Shown: positions 24,004 to 36,834, counted from the stretch's first letter. The stretch is 64,000 nucleotides of DNA from Adineta ricciae (GCA_905250025.1 CAJNOJ010000047.1:452100-516099), one strand, 5' to 3'. Notes: a model not told the origin generated them from the letters alone. Program-made: numbers and translations.

Positions 24004-25473
24004 TTATTTGATTGATGAAAGCGAGACCATCGTTGGTTGATAGGATTTTTTAAAATGTTCACTATCGTGATGGTTGAAATTGATGCGTCTATTGGCGGGG
24101 ATAGATGATGAGCGAGATTTGCTGGTTGATTTGTCATTTGATGATTCAAGACGAGTTGGTAAATGGCGATCGTGGGTTTCGTATGAATAATAAGTTAAAC
24201 TATTGAAATCATCATGAAAACTTCGTCGATATATGTTATTCGAAGGGATTTGTCGAGAGTTAACGTATGAATAGTCATATTTCGATGAACTACTCGATGG
24301 TGTGGCACTTGTCGATCGCCGTGCTGGACTAAAACTCAAGCGCGAGTTTTTCCCTCGATGTTTACCATTGTCATCGTCATCATCATCGTTATCGCTATTG
24401 TCAGTGCTGTGATCTTTCAATGGCACACGTACATCTCGATTTGCACGAGCTTGGACACGTGCTTCGCAATCCGGACTTGAGGCGTGTGATGATTGACGAG
24501 AGTATGCGTCCGGTATTGAAAGTAATGATGCATACGTTTCGTGAAATAATGGTACAACATTCGCAGGTATTGACGTGCAGTATGGATTATACGCGCGCAT
24601 GATTTGCCAGTCGGGTTTGAAATTTTGATTGATTTTTTCAAGTTTAGTGTTCATGTTGTTCTCAAATCGGCGATACCGGCCGATGGGCGTTTTCAAATGT
24701 GTCATAGCTTCTTCTTCTTTTTCGATACGTCGTTTGAGCTGGTACGGCGGATTTGGCAGATTGTAATCCTGTGCGTCGGATGGCGACGTTAAATTCATTG
24801 TACGTGAGATAATTGCATGAATGTTTTCTTTGTTAACTGGATTTGCTTGTTGATCTAAGAGCACAGCGCTTTCCATTTCGCTTTCATGCCGTTGACGCAT
24901 TAGTTGTAAACATAGGTCGTTGTTCCGTTGACGATCATGGATTTGTTCTAGTTTTTGCGAACGTAGAGATTGAGCTTGAGAAGCTTTTAATTCTTCTTCT
25001 CGATCCCAAAGTGTTAATTCTTCTAATCGATTCATTAAACGTCGAATACGGTGTTCACGCCAATTTGGATTCGAACGTAGATGAGTTGTCCTTCGAATAT
25101 ATTTTTTTTCTTCGGGAACTGAACCGAGATTGACGGATGTTTGAAGTTTATAACTTTCAACGAGTGCATCAAGGAAATCAGTCGAACAATCGGAAGAAAT
25201 CGATGATCGAGCTGGGATTTCGTATTCTTCCACCATTGGAGCAAAGCTGACTGAGCGCGTTTTAGAAAGTGTTCGATTGCTACTATCGCAACTTTCTCGA
25301 CTCTCATTTTCCGATTCCAGTGAAGCTACTGACAAATGGATTGGTTCTTCGTCAGCTACGAATGAGTCCATATGTTCGATTTCCTCTTGTTCCATGGCAG
25401 TTTTGTCGTTCGATGCTGTTGAGTTAACTTCGTCAGTATTCGTTTCCGATGTTTCCTTCGAGGTCAAAGCCAT
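24004..25473 (-). CDS. Unrecognised 489-aa intronless protein, copy 1
   Basis: I do not recognise the family. The gene is a single uninterrupted frame, unlike nearly all its neighbours. The N-terminal 70 residues are acidic. A segment TRSVSFAPMVEEYEIP contains an R-S-V-S-F that fits the RVxF docking consensus for protein phosphatase 1 (inference). A central basic or helical region (about residues 130-250) has many Arg, Glu and Gln residues and may form a coiled coil. A conserved-looking block (about 255-345) includes LKTPIGRYRRFE and FKPDWQIMRAYNPY. The tail is Ser/Asp/Arg-rich with a poly-Asp run. The second copy (44786-46255) is the same length with scattered substitutions and no frameshift, which supports a real protein. 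Confidence 0.7.
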   Translation of the reverse strand: MALTSKETSETNTDEVNSTASNDKTAMEQEEIEHMDSFVADEEPIHLSVASLESENESRESCDSSNRTLSKTRSVSFAPMVEEYEIPARSSISSDCSTDFLDALVESYKLQTSVNLGSVPEEKKYIRRTTHLRSNPNWREHRIRRLMNRLEELTLWDREEELKASQAQSLRSQKLEQIHDRQRNNDLCLQLMRQRHESEMESAVLLDQQANPVNKENIHAIISRTMNLTSPSDAQDYNLPNPPYQLKRRIEKEEEAMTHLKTPIGRYRRFENNMNTKLEKINQNFKPDWQIMRAYNPYCTSIPANVVPLFHETYASLLSIPDAYSRQSSHASSPDCEARVQARANRDVRVPLKDHSTDNSDNDDDDDDNGKHRGKNSRLSFSPARRSTSATPSSSSSKYDYSYVNSRQIPSNNIYRRSFHDDFNSLTYYSYETHDRHLPTRLESSNDKSTSKSRSSSIPANRRINFNHHDSEHFKKSYQPTMVSLSSIK

Positions 25474-26621
25474 TCATTTGTACTATTGAATAGTAAAGAT
25501 AGTGTAAAAACTACAAAAAGATGTTTTTTTACCAAAGGACAAAGTCTTTGCTGCTTTGTATTCAGCCGAGCCGTTGTTGACAAGAACGATACTATTCTGT
25601 GAGCTTTACCAACTGTGTATCCTAAAGATCTATGTTTTTCTTCTTTTCCGACTATCGAGAAAACTCGTCGGACTTATAATTGTTTCGAGACATATTTTCA
25701 TCGCCTTTTGCCGCCTAGTATCGATATTCAGCACAAAGAAAAGCAGGATAAAAGAAAGTCAGTGTTATCCATTTGTCGACGCTCTTCTTGTTATTCTTCT
25801 ATACAGACGACGAGCAGATTCACAACAACTATACAAGCAGTAATAAATCATAGCTGCGTTTTTTCCTCACTAAAACATCCACAAGAAACCAAGAACTATA
25901 CACAAATCAATACGATTCGAACGACTATCATGCTGGAGGCTAACAGCATGAGATAAAACACGCGTAATTATTTTCCTTTCGCAGTACCAACCGCAAAAAG
26001 GCTCGTGACGTCATATCTTAGTGAAAACAAGTAACTTAACATAAGTCAGACATTCATTTGAAGAATGTCTAAACATCTTTTATGGTTGATATCGAATTCA
26101 AAGTATACACGATATATGATATGATATACCCGTTTGTTCTTTGTTGCCTTATATGAAAAAGAAATGGATAAACAATTGTCTTCTTTATTAACCAGATGTT
26201 TGTGTGTGTGTTGATAAAACAATACTATCAGTGATATATTCGGAGGAAACGTATCCATTAATATCAATTATTGGAACAATTCAAAATCATGATTGAATCG
26301 ACGCGGATAACTCATTTTTATAATGTAGAATGGCAAAGGTTATCTCTCACCGAGAGATTATTGACGTAACCTTTTCTTTCTGATCCCAGACAAAATCCGA
26401 GCGTGGGTTTATGATGAGAGACGAAGAAAAAGCGATATTTGATTGTTTATTAGTCACCAATGATTTCATACTGTATAAAAAAAAGAAAGAAAGAAGAGAG
26501 AATTAGTATCAGATAAACAAATTAACATGAAGAACAAACAAATGTAGGGAAGAAGAAAAGAAAAATTCACAAATTTTCGCTGTTAAGAAAGGAAAAAAAA
26601 ACAACGTATGAATCGACACTC
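25474..26621. other. Spacer between the 489-aa gene and the FHA-kinase gene
   Basis: It should hold the promoter of the minus-strand gene at 25473 and the 3' untranslated region of the kinase gene. A plus-strand frame at 25556-25843 is also open in copy 2, but two overlapping frames are equally open and it has no family resemblance. Near 26006 there is a TGACGTCA palindrome (CRE-like), which is lost in copy 2. Confidence 0.5.
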
Positions 26622-28162
26622 TTATCTTTCGTAAGGTAGACTCAACAGTTTACCAGTCTGCGCATGAACAAGTTTTTGAATTCGTTCGAAACATGTGCTA
26701 TCGCGAAACCACGAGTAACGAAATAATTGACTCATATCTGGTCGAGCATATGTATTCTTCTCTAGAGTTTTCGTAATGATTTCTTTCAAGTCTTTCTTCG
26801 TATGTGAAACTGAATTCAACGCTCGGATACCACGTAAACGAAACACGGTATCGCCAACATATGCATTTAGCAGAGTCATACCAAACGACCAAACCTAGAA
26901 GAGAAAACAAACATATCAGCAAATTGTTTATTTGCGTTTTCATTCACGCAAAAAAATACGTTAGAAGAAACAAAATATTGTCTTGTCCTTCTATTGACTT
27001 AAATCAACTAAATAAATATACTCGTTTTGGAAGGATTCTCATTCTTACATCTGCATTTGTTGAATGTCCTGTCTGAAATTGTACTTCCGGTGCCATAAAT
27101 TGCTGTGTACCAGCGATGGTTGTGTTGAGATATCTCGAAGACGCATAGACATACTTTGCCACACCAAAGTCGCTTAGTTTCGCAACTGTTTCTCGTTCAT
27201 TTGACATGAGAAGAACATTCGCTGGTTTTATATCTCGATGAACCTAAACAACAACGATCAAGCATTTATTTTTCTACGAAGTCAATTCTTCTTACGATCT
27301 TTAATCGATGTAAATATGCCAATGCACATCCAATCTGATAAAAAATAAATTTACATTCATCTTCATCCATAATGTACGTCTTATGTATTCGATCGAGTAA
27401 CGCTCCTCCTGCGGCATATTCCATTTCGACGTATAAATCGGACTTTTCATGATAAACATCAAATCGGCGAAGAATACAAGGATGATCGACACTTCCATGA
27501 ATCGATCTGCAAGCAAAACATTAACAAATGATTATATCAACGTCCTTCATTACTATTACACTTCACGATAGAGATATTTGGAAAATCCAGGGCCGATTTG
27601 TCTCTCACATTGATCTTTATTGATAATTTTGATTGCTCGACGTGTATTTGTCACATGTGAAATCGCTCGATAAACATTCGCGAATGATCCTGACCCGAGC
27701 AGATTGGCTTTTAAATAACGTTCATCAAGATTAATTACATCGAATAAACCCGATAAACGTATAAATCGATACGCACGATTTTCTTTCAACGCAAGAGAGC
27801 TAAAAAAATAAACATTCAATAGCAAACATTCGGAATCAATCTTCATCTACTTACATAACATGTTCACTATTTTGTAGCAGAATCTTCGAATGATGTATCA
27901 AATCTCCATCGATATAACATCCATTTCTACTAACATCACGAAAGTATATTGAACGACCGTTATCAGTGCACTCGACGAGAAAATGTTTGGAACTTAAATG
28001 AATGAAATATTCATGTTGTCGAAGTTCTTTCGAATCGAGAATAATGTCACATTCAGTAGGATGACGGCCGATAGTGTAAGAAGGTTTGGTTAAAACTCCT
28101 CGGGGATAGATATTGTTTATTGGTTCGAGATAACCCCATGGAATAGATGAAAACGAAGTCAT
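26622..28162 (-). CDS. FHA-domain serine/threonine kinase (CHK2-like layout), copy 1
   Basis: FHA-plus-kinase proteins such as CHK2/Rad53 act in DNA-damage signalling: the FHA domain binds phosphothreonine. Exons on the minus strand are 28162-27855, 27799-27560, 27506-27296, 27243-27049 and 26894-26622, giving 408 residues. The FHA domain fills residues 1-103, with GRHPTECDIIL, the SSKHF position and DVSRNGCYIDG in the correct order. The kinase follows: P-loop GSGSFANVYRA, lysine in RAIKIIN, HRDIKPANVLL, DFG in LSDFGVAKYV, then MAPE. The C-lobe is short and there is no SQ/TQ-rich N-terminus before the FHA domain. An assignment to true CHK2 is unproven; family-level certainty is high. It lies head to tail behind STK36 with 214 bp between. 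Confidence 0.85.
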
Positions 28163-28376
28163 AACGATGAAATGTTGCTTTCTATGATGAAGACGAAACG
28201 AAATCCATCGGACGGATGGATGTATCGAACGAAAGAGAAATAAAATGATCGAGCATCATCCTCGTCCGGCTGACCAACAGTTATGTTTTCTTTCACACAT
28301 GTGATGAAGAAGAATTTATTTACAGAATCAAAAAAAACAACGAATTCGTTAGACTATTGAAAACAAACATTCTATT

Positions 28377-31300
28377 TCAAGTCGTGCACGGCTCAATTAA
28401 CATGTTCAACAGGTCGTCGCATTCATCGACTAACCCATCGACCTCGCTATATTGATTATTCTCGATTTGGGCACATAAATTCGAAAGCAGATTTGATAGT
28501 TTATCAACGGCATTACATTCTTGTAGTATCTAAAAGAGAGAAGGTTTTACATTGAATGCGAAGTTTTGTTTTGAACGAACCTGTTTTGCTCGTTCGTGTT
28601 TGAGCATTTGTTTCAGAACGCGAAGAGCAAATTCTTGAACAGTAACATGGGTATCATGACAAGCAACATCCAGTAATTTTTCCGCGACTTTTAATTCGAT
28701 TAAACGATCCGATAAACGGTAACGTGCCAAGAATCCAAGTGTATCTAGTGGAAAATGAAATCGAATACGATTAAAACGAAATTTTTGTGCGATACGTACT
28801 GACAGCATGGGATCGTATTTTTGATATGGTGTCATTTAACGCTTGTACAAGAAATGGAGCTAATTCGTCGACGTACTCATACAGAATTTCGTTCGTGGAA
28901 ATAAAATTTCCCAGAACAAAGAATGCCATCTAAATGAATATGCATTGAACTTGCATATCGAGTAGAAATGTCGTCGTTTACTTTTCGAACATGAGAATCT
29001 TCTTCGAAACAACATTGTCGTAGAAGATCGAGAACATCAGGATGAGCTTTGAGAACGGTACAAAACGTTCGAGACGATTTTGTCATATGACCCATGAGAA
29101 AACAACATTTCGCTTTCGTTAAATTACTTCCCGATAGAGCTCGTTTCAGAACATCAAAGTCATCTAAATAGCAACTTTACAACCACATCGATTAGTTCGT
29201 CATTCGTACTTTGCGGTCCACTGAGAATATCGCTTAACGATGGTACAACACTTTCTGTCGCTTTGATTAAATTTGTAAAGGTGAAGAACGTATCGCAGAG
29301 GATAAATTCACTTTCATTGCTCCCATAGAGAACATTGGCATAGAATTGACATAACTAAGAAGAAAGAAATCAGAAGGAGAGAATTCGAAGGTGAAGTCGC
29401 TACCTGAACATCTTCCATGAGCATTTGACTGATGGTTTTTCGAGCAGCTGAAAGGAATATATTCACTTGACTCTTTCGTTAGCATTCGAATTCTTACTTT
29501 CTTGGTAATAACTTAATTGTGCTACAAGACCGATCGGTACTTCGACACGATCTGTTGGTAAATGTGTCATGGTTACCCAAAGAAGTTTCTGGATAATATC
29601 ATAACGATGACATAGTCTAAATAAACAATACATCAATCAAGATTTTCCATTTGTTGTGTGAAGATTTACTCCAATGTCCGTTCAAGAAATGTTTCACTTG
29701 TTTCAATGGAAAAAGGAAACATGAAGATATTACATATCAATGTTACGACTTCTGTTGTTAATGAATTGGACGATCTATAAATATAGCAATGAAAGTTTGC
29801 TTTTCAAAGAAGAAATTGCTTTGTTCTTACTTGATATCCAATTGTTCGATCAATTCCTTGCTCAGCATCATACTCAACGATTCGAAGATCACACTGTCCA
29901 GTTGAATAAGTAAACTTAAACATTTATGCATTCGCTAAAACGAAAACAATTATCCCATTCAACGAAGAAAAGTCAGTCAAAAAGTGTTCATTACTTGAAG
30001 AAATAATTCCAACGTTAGTTGAAGTAATTGATGAATACCGTCACGTGAAATAACAATCCAGTCGGGTGTTATAACCATCATTGTTTCTTCATCAGTTTCA
30101 TTTCGATGCAACGAATGAAAAGCTGCGCGAACTTGCTGCCATAAGATATGAAACAAACCACTATCAATCAACGATCCGACTGCTTTTTGTGGATCCTGAA
30201 GACAAGAAAATCAGATAGATGTTCACGGCATTCATCTTGTTATCTACGTACCATTTGTACGATGTGAAAAACTAACATGATTAATCCATCGAGTAAACCA
30301 TGTTGAAATGGGAATCGGACAATAAACTACAAATGAAGAAATGCTTGTTCAGTCGAACATTATTTGATTCATTTACATCGCATTCGGATTGAACGAAGAC
30401 AGCGGAAAGACCATCGATATATTCTTCGAAGTTCAATGCAAATTTCATGCCACATAGAATCGCATGAACAAGATGTAGAGCACACGCAGCACGTTGTGGT
30501 AATACTTGACTTGTTAGTGCTAACTGAGCAATATGGGTAGTGATTGGTTGAAGTCTGAAGTGATAAAAAAATACATTGAATATGTATATGAAAGGGTGTT
30601 TTTAATAACCTACTTTTCTAATTTGCGATCTTCTTTGATCAACGGTGGATTTCGTAAATCAATTCGTGTATTATTATCGCTAAAAATAATTTAGATGCAA
30701 AATAAGAGACTGAAAATGAAATATTCCAGTTTTACTATTGCAATATGATTTGTTTGATCAGAACAGTGCTAATATGAATTGACAACTCAATCGCCTCATC
30801 GACGTCCGATTCTTCCGTTGTTATCTATGAAAAAACCATATTGATAAATATACAAAACCATTCGTTTTCAAATCATCTCACTTGACCATGAAGTAAACCG
30901 ATTAGTTCACTGGATACGAACGAACTATCAAATATAAATGCACTAAAGCGTGAAGTTGATAAACACATTCCATAGAGTGCCTGAATGAGGAGATAGTACC
31001 AATCAGGTTTCAACTGAGCTTTTGTAAACAAAAACGTACTTTGAGAATGTTCGAACTACATTTCGGAGTGTGAAATTGACCGAGCCATGCGTCACGAAAT
31101 GGAACATAGTTAGAGTCGAGTAATTTCAATGCAAATGAATTAGCTACCTGTGAAACCAATAGAAATGAAAATAATGCATCAAAACAACGATCATAGTTAC
31201 TTTTATTTTTGCTTCAAATAATTCATCTGGTAAACATTGTGAAGGATAAGTTAAAGCAGCAATCGTAGCGACAGTATACATAATAGTTTCACTATGAATT

Positions 31301-33780
31301 TCTGCATTTGAACCTAGAATCAATATTTCAAAGACGTTCTGAAATCAAACTTTCTTTGAATATCTACTTTCTGCTTTGAAAGTCATCGTTATCAGTTGAG
31401 CAATAGCTGACCAGATTTGACATTTATCTAAACGAATTGGATCATACCATGCTTGACAAAGTACAGGAGATGCGTCTTCGTATGATTCGCAAAGAATAAT
31501 TAGAATCATTAATGCTTCGCAGCAAATCGTGAGATCTAACGATGATGCAACGGTTAATACTGCCGCTACTTGTTCAAGAAATTCATGTGACATGTCCAGA
31601 TAGAATTGACATTGATCTTCATCTAATTGTTGAAGTGTATATGCAGTTATTAGTTCGAACCAAAGACGTAAGATTATCAGAATGTCGTAGAGAACATGAG
31701 CAAACCAAGGCTAAAGGTGAAATATTGAGAAACGTTGTTCTAAAACGAAGGAAAAATTCGATTTACTTCTTTTCGGATCGTCGGATGTTCTAAAATTGCT
31801 TTTAAATGTTTCAATGGCAGATCTGGTGTATGAATTGTATTCATAAACGAGATTGCCAGATGAGGATCGATTTCCGCTTGTAATGTAAAACGAATAATTT
31901 TCATTGTATTACGATAGAACGAGGCACCATTGAGAGTACATTCTAATAATTTAGCTAAGATCGTTGTCGGAACTGTTTGGAATAGTTTAACGAATGGTGG
32001 ATGTTGGAGTAAAGCCATTATTTGTTCATTAGACATCGATTCGATTTGTTCAGCATACTGCTCGATTTCTTGTTCTTCAACTGAGCGTGCTGTTTGAGGA
32101 TTCTCACGTGCAGAAACGAATTTATCCTCTTGACTAGCCAAAGAGTCTGCGATGAGGGCTGATTTATTAACAACTGGCTCAGCAACAAGCACAGGTGGTT
32201 GCGAAGGTGGTGGAGGCGGTTGAATTTGTGGAGCAGGAGCATGTGGCTGAACTTCAGGTTTCTGTGGTGTATTAGCTTTTGTCTTCTTTGGAGTTTTGTC
32301 TTTATTTCCAGGTGATTTCTGTGCTTCTTGCTAAAAAACACTCCAATAGTGATCATAGTTAATCGCAAGCTTTACTTTTCGATGTTCTTCTGGCATGAAT
32401 TTCGAAAGAAGTTTCGAAGGTCCACGCGAAACACCTTTAGCTTTAATCTGCTGTTGTTTTAGAATTCGCTGTTCTTCCGTTGGCGGTTGCGTCAAAGGTC
32501 CAACAATTGATTCAGTTAATGTTGGAACTATTTCATTCAAATTGCATTCGAAGTTTATCATTGCATATTATTATTTTACCTTTTACTCCCGTTCGAACAA
32601 ATGGATGTTGTAAAAGATCAGGCCATGTTAAACGTTGTGTCGAATCTTTCGTAAGAAGACCTTCGAGAAAACTACGCATATCGGAACTGATTGACTTTGG
32701 CCATTTGACAGATTCTGAAATACTTTGCTCATTCTTTCAAATAAAATGAGATTGGAGAATTCTACCTTTGCCAATCATTTTGATCAAATGAAAGACATTG
32801 TTGGTAAAAAACGGAGGTTTACCATGATAAACTTCATATAAAATACAGCCAAGCGCCCTGATCATCGATCGTATAGTTTCAAACAGTATCGTCTCACTCC
32901 TTAAACGAACTTACCATAGATCTGCTGAGTGATCATACGGTTTTTCATCTACCAGTTCAGGACACATGTACAGCGGTGTTCCCTAAACATATTCAAATTC
33001 TAACGATTGGGAAACACGTCAATGGATGACACAGACCTTAATCGATGTTAGTACCATGGTATCCATTGTCATATTTCGAGCAAAACTGAACAGAAAGTTA
33101 TGTTGAACATGAATCATCAGCATCAATAATGACTCACCCAAAATCGCATAGTTTAACTTTTCCTGCCGGAAAGATAAGAATATTTTGTGGTTTCATATCT
33201 ATTCGAATCGATTTCATATTAAATTAGCAGGTAAATCGAAACAAACCTCGATGTAAAATTCGATGCGAATGCAAATAGTAGAGAGCGGATACCAATTGAC
33301 AAGCAATCTTTTGTACCTAATAAAACACACAGATTAAGTTCAAAGAAGCAAATTATGACATCTTACCGTCTCTTCCGGTAAGCTGACATCGTCTTCTAAT
33401 AATTGAAACAGATCAGCTAAACCACGCTCGGTCACAACGACGATCTACAAAACAAAAGAGAAGATTTTCCTAAAAAACTAAACAATGTCTCTCATTTCCA
33501 TACTTCATTGCTTGTTTCAAAACTATCGATCATTTCCACGATGTTTTCATGTTTCATTCTTCGCAAAATCTCGATTTCTTGTCGTAAGAAGTTCAAATCT
33601 TTTTCACTTTTCCCTAATTTCGATATAAACTTCAGTGCAACATCCTAAATCAAACAAAATCTCTCGTAACAATTCATTGAACAAAACAATACGAACTCGG
33701 CCAGTGAATTTTTCTCGAGCACGATAAACTTTTGCAAAAGATCCTTCGCCGATCGGCGATATAATCATATACTTATCCAT
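28377..33780 (-). CDS. STK36: STK36/Fused kinase with long HEAT/ARM tail, copy 1
   Basis: Fused/STK36 is a kinase-like scaffold for Hedgehog signalling and for building the central pair of motile cilia. The start codon at 33780 gives [21 protein letters not shown]. The catalytic lysine is in [37 protein letters not shown] and the activation segment [16 protein letters not shown] are nearly diagnostic for Fused. The lobe ends around [21 protein letters not shown] linker follows, with a proline-rich run and poly-Gln-like basic stretches near 32200. The remaining four-fifths is a run of amphipathic helices like HEAT/ARM repeats, ending at 28377 in MLIEPCTT. There are more than twenty exons with about 50-bp introns. 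The divergent neighbour CERK starts 728 bp away. A first exon further upstream cannot be ruled out, but MDKY aligns with the family start. Confidence 0.9.
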
Positions 33781-34508
33781 CTTCGCGTACTTTTGACTCA
33801 CTACGCGTTGAAATATTCTCACCCTTTAATAACCGTGAACTCAATTTCCATGAACAACGATCATCGAGGATGTTGCTAAGTGTTGATGAATCGTCGTCAC
33901 AAACAAACTGATTTTTTTTCGAACAAAATTGAAAATTTCGATCGAATTTGTCGAAAAATATTTTCCTTTGCATTGATTTTTCTTTCAAGTCAAAAAACGA
34001 GGTGCGCCATCTGTGCTCTGGCATTGGTTATTTGATTGCTTGATTACTCTCGCAGAAAAAGAGAAGAAGAAAGAACAACATGAAGAGAAGAGTATCCATC
34101 CGTTCGTTTCGTTCTTTTGAATGTCAATAAGTAAAGATTTTTTTGTAAATCGGTTTCGAACGACACCCTACTATTGATGTAGAAATCGATTGGGTAAAGC
34201 GACAAGCCCTTCTGTTGATAAAAATTTCTTTTCCTCTAAAAACTTGCGTTAAAAGGTTAGTCGTTGACATCGTGATCGACATTGTCATTGTTACCTGTAC
34301 ATATATGACAAAATTCTCTTGTTTGTCTTTGTAGCCATCAAAATACATACGATGTTGTTGTGTTTCCAACTATGGCATATGACGAACACTCAACCTGTGT
34401 AAAACCAGTATATTTATTTATTGTTTTTTTTCATCTGCATCGTCTCTTGAATTGAAAAAAAAAAGATTACTCCTATTTACTATTTTTATCTCTGAAACTA
34501 TCCAATCA
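33781..34508. promoter_or_regulatory. Shared divergent 5' region of STK36 and CERK
   Basis: This 728-bp interval separates the start codons of STK36 (-) and CERK (+), so it should carry both promoters. It is AT-rich, with short frames only. It is colinear with 54571-55292 in copy 2 with small indels. No named motif is convincing by eye. Confidence 0.5.
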
Positions 34509-36834
34509 ATGCCGTCCATTTTATATTCAACAACATGTTTTATCAAAGCCGATCTCTACCGTTTACGTATCTATGTTGATAATCAGAACACTCTTGAAGA
34601 AAGTGTACCATCTGCAACTGATTCACTTGACTTCACCGCGACCGACATTCCAATTACGTGTATCAAACCTTCGTTCACTCGATTGCATCTTCAATCATTA
34701 GAAGACAAGAGAACGATTCGAAACATTCCTGAAACGATTGCTCTCAATCATTTATTGAACGTTAAACAAACGACATCATCACCGAGGAAAATTCATAAAA
34801 GCTTCTCTCAAAGTCTCCAAGCAACGACGTCTATCAATGCATCGTCGGAAAGAACGACACCATCGCTCGAACAGTCTCAAGATTCAACTCGTGTGACATT
34901 GTCTTCGAATAATTCCGAAATGAAATTCAAACGTGGACAATTCAGTTTTCGACGTCTTTTCCCTTCATTATCCACTCAAAATAGTGAAGCCGTTCTATTA
35001 GTCAAAACATCAATTAAAATCGACTATGTGGATGTTTCCAATTCAATTAGATGGAATACGAAAACGTTAGAATTAGAATTGGAAACTGAAGAACTTGCCA
35101 ATGAATTGTATGCCAATTTGAATCTTTGTTTATCAACATTAACACAACGACCACGTCGGTTGTTAGCCTTTGTTAATCCATTATCCGGCAAAGGTACAAA
35201 CAAACTTTTCAAAACTCACGCAAAATGTTTTTTTTGCTCGCTCTCCGAGTTGAGTGGGCGCGCACTCACGACTCTGACGAACTAAAAGTACGATTTGTGC
35301 ATTGATCGTCTGATGACGTCATGGACCAAGAGATTTGAATATCGAGCAAGTGTTGAGTTTAAGTTGTCGATAAGAAAATATGCTGCGTGTTATCAGAAAC
35401 AAATATATTATCTTTTAGGTCATGCCCGTGTTGTCTACGATAAGAAAGTTCTCCCAATTTTTCAACAAGCAAATATAGCTGTTCAAACAATCTACACCGA
35501 TCGTGCAAATCATGCTCAAGACCATATTATTAATGAACCACTTGACGAATACGATGGTCTGATATGTGCCGGCGGTGATGGCATGTTTGCTGAACTATGC
35601 CATGGACTGTTGTTACGCACGGCACGTGATAGAGAAATCAATATTGATGATCGACAAGTGAATATTATCCGACCGAATTTACGAATTGGAATTATACCAG
35701 CTGGTTCCACTGATGCGGTCGTGTTCGGAACGACAGGTTTGAACGATCCGGTGACAAGTGCATTGCAAATCATTGCAGGAGAATCATTGCCGATCGATAT
35801 AACGACGGTATGAAGACGGCAGCTTCGTCTTTTTCTTGAAGATGACCTATTCTATCTTCTTTTAGGTTCATAATGAAAGTGGTTTTGTTCGTTTCATGGC
35901 GACAATGCTCGCATACGGATTTTTTGGTGATATCATACATCAGTCAGATAGGTGGCGTTGTCTCGGCCCATTACGATACGATCTCGCTGGATTTTGTCAG
36001 TTTGTTCGTAATACATCATATCACAGTGAATTAACAATAACATTATCACCTCACGACTCAGCTCGAATGTGTCATACGCAAGCAGCGACATCATTGAATA
36101 GCGTCGGAGGAACATCATCTGTTGCGCCGGATTATCAACGATTGATCAATTCGAGTAGTCTATCATTAATCGATGAAAGTTTGAAGAATAAATCAATGGA
36201 TACGATTAATAAAATTGTTACACCTAATGTAACATTTTGTAGTCGTAATTGTGTACTCTGCGCCGAAGAAAAAGCTGATCCCGAAAAAGTCCATTCATCC
36301 TTGCAAATCAAACGCGAAGGCAGATATACAACTGTGAATTGTCTTAATATGCCATGCCGTTGTGCCAAAAGTAAATATGGCATGTCGCCATTCGTTCATT
36401 TAGGTAAGATGACACTTGGGAAGCAAGAATCGATGTTTGCATTCGGCATTCGTTTAGGTGATGGAACATTTGATTTGATTTTGGTTAAACGTTCATGGCG
36501 CACCGGTTTTCTTCGCTTTCTTTGGCAAGTTGCGAATGATAGTCGAACAATCGAAGACTTACCGCATGTTGAAAAGTATCGTGTCAGTGAAGTTCTCATA
36601 CGTCCAATAAATACAGGTCGAAAACGTGGAGGCAATTGGTCTTGTGATGGTGAATTAATCAATGGAAACGAAATTCAGGTTCGTGTCCATCGGCAAGCAC
36701 TGAATCTGTTTGCATCGGGTATTCAATTTGCTGAGCATCAAAAAGCGGAAAATCTTAAAAAGCCAGCTAATCTCTGGTTTCCATGTTTTCGAACGAAGAA
36801 AAACATCAAGTACGAAGAATCAAATTCTTTTTGA
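34509..36834 (+). CDS. CERK: Ceramide kinase, copy 1
   Basis: Ceramide kinase makes ceramide-1-phosphate from ceramide and ATP at Golgi and plasma membranes. Exons 34509-35193, 35419-35807, 35866-36403 and 36458-36834 give about 662 residues. A divergent N-terminal region of about 210 residues sits where vertebrate CERK has a PH domain. The diacylglycerol-kinase-type catalytic domain starts at LLAFVNPLSGKG. It continues with YDGLICAGGDGMFAELCHGLL (nucleotide loop) and IGIIPAGSTDAVVFGT. A cysteine cluster (CLNMPCRCAKS) matches the cysteine-rich region of CERK. The domain ends with HLGDGTFDLILV and a helical tail. The 54-bp intron at 36404-36457 is in frame and lacks a stop in this copy, so it can be mistaken for coding. 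The start at 34509 is the first ATG. Confidence 0.9.
35194..35418 (+). other. Long first intron of CERK with a CRE-like palindrome, copy 1
   Basis: At 225 bp this intron is about four times the local norm. It interrupts the glycine loop GKG|HARVVY. It contains a GC-richer stretch (about 35233-35275) and a TGACGTCA palindrome at 35314-35321, which is kept in copy 2 at 56098-56105. Whether it is regulatory is a guess. Confidence 0.5.

Noticed and set aside
25556..25843. Plus-strand frame also open in copy 2 (46268-46624)
   Set aside because: Two overlapping frames are open at the same time, it has no family resemblance, and its length differs between copies. It is probably an accident in the 5' flank of the minus-strand gene.
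35295..35418. Open frame running from the CERK intron into exon 2
   Set aside because: It lacks an ATG-type start with family support, and the two copies differ by many amino acids over this stretch while the exon is constant. It is better explained as intron.
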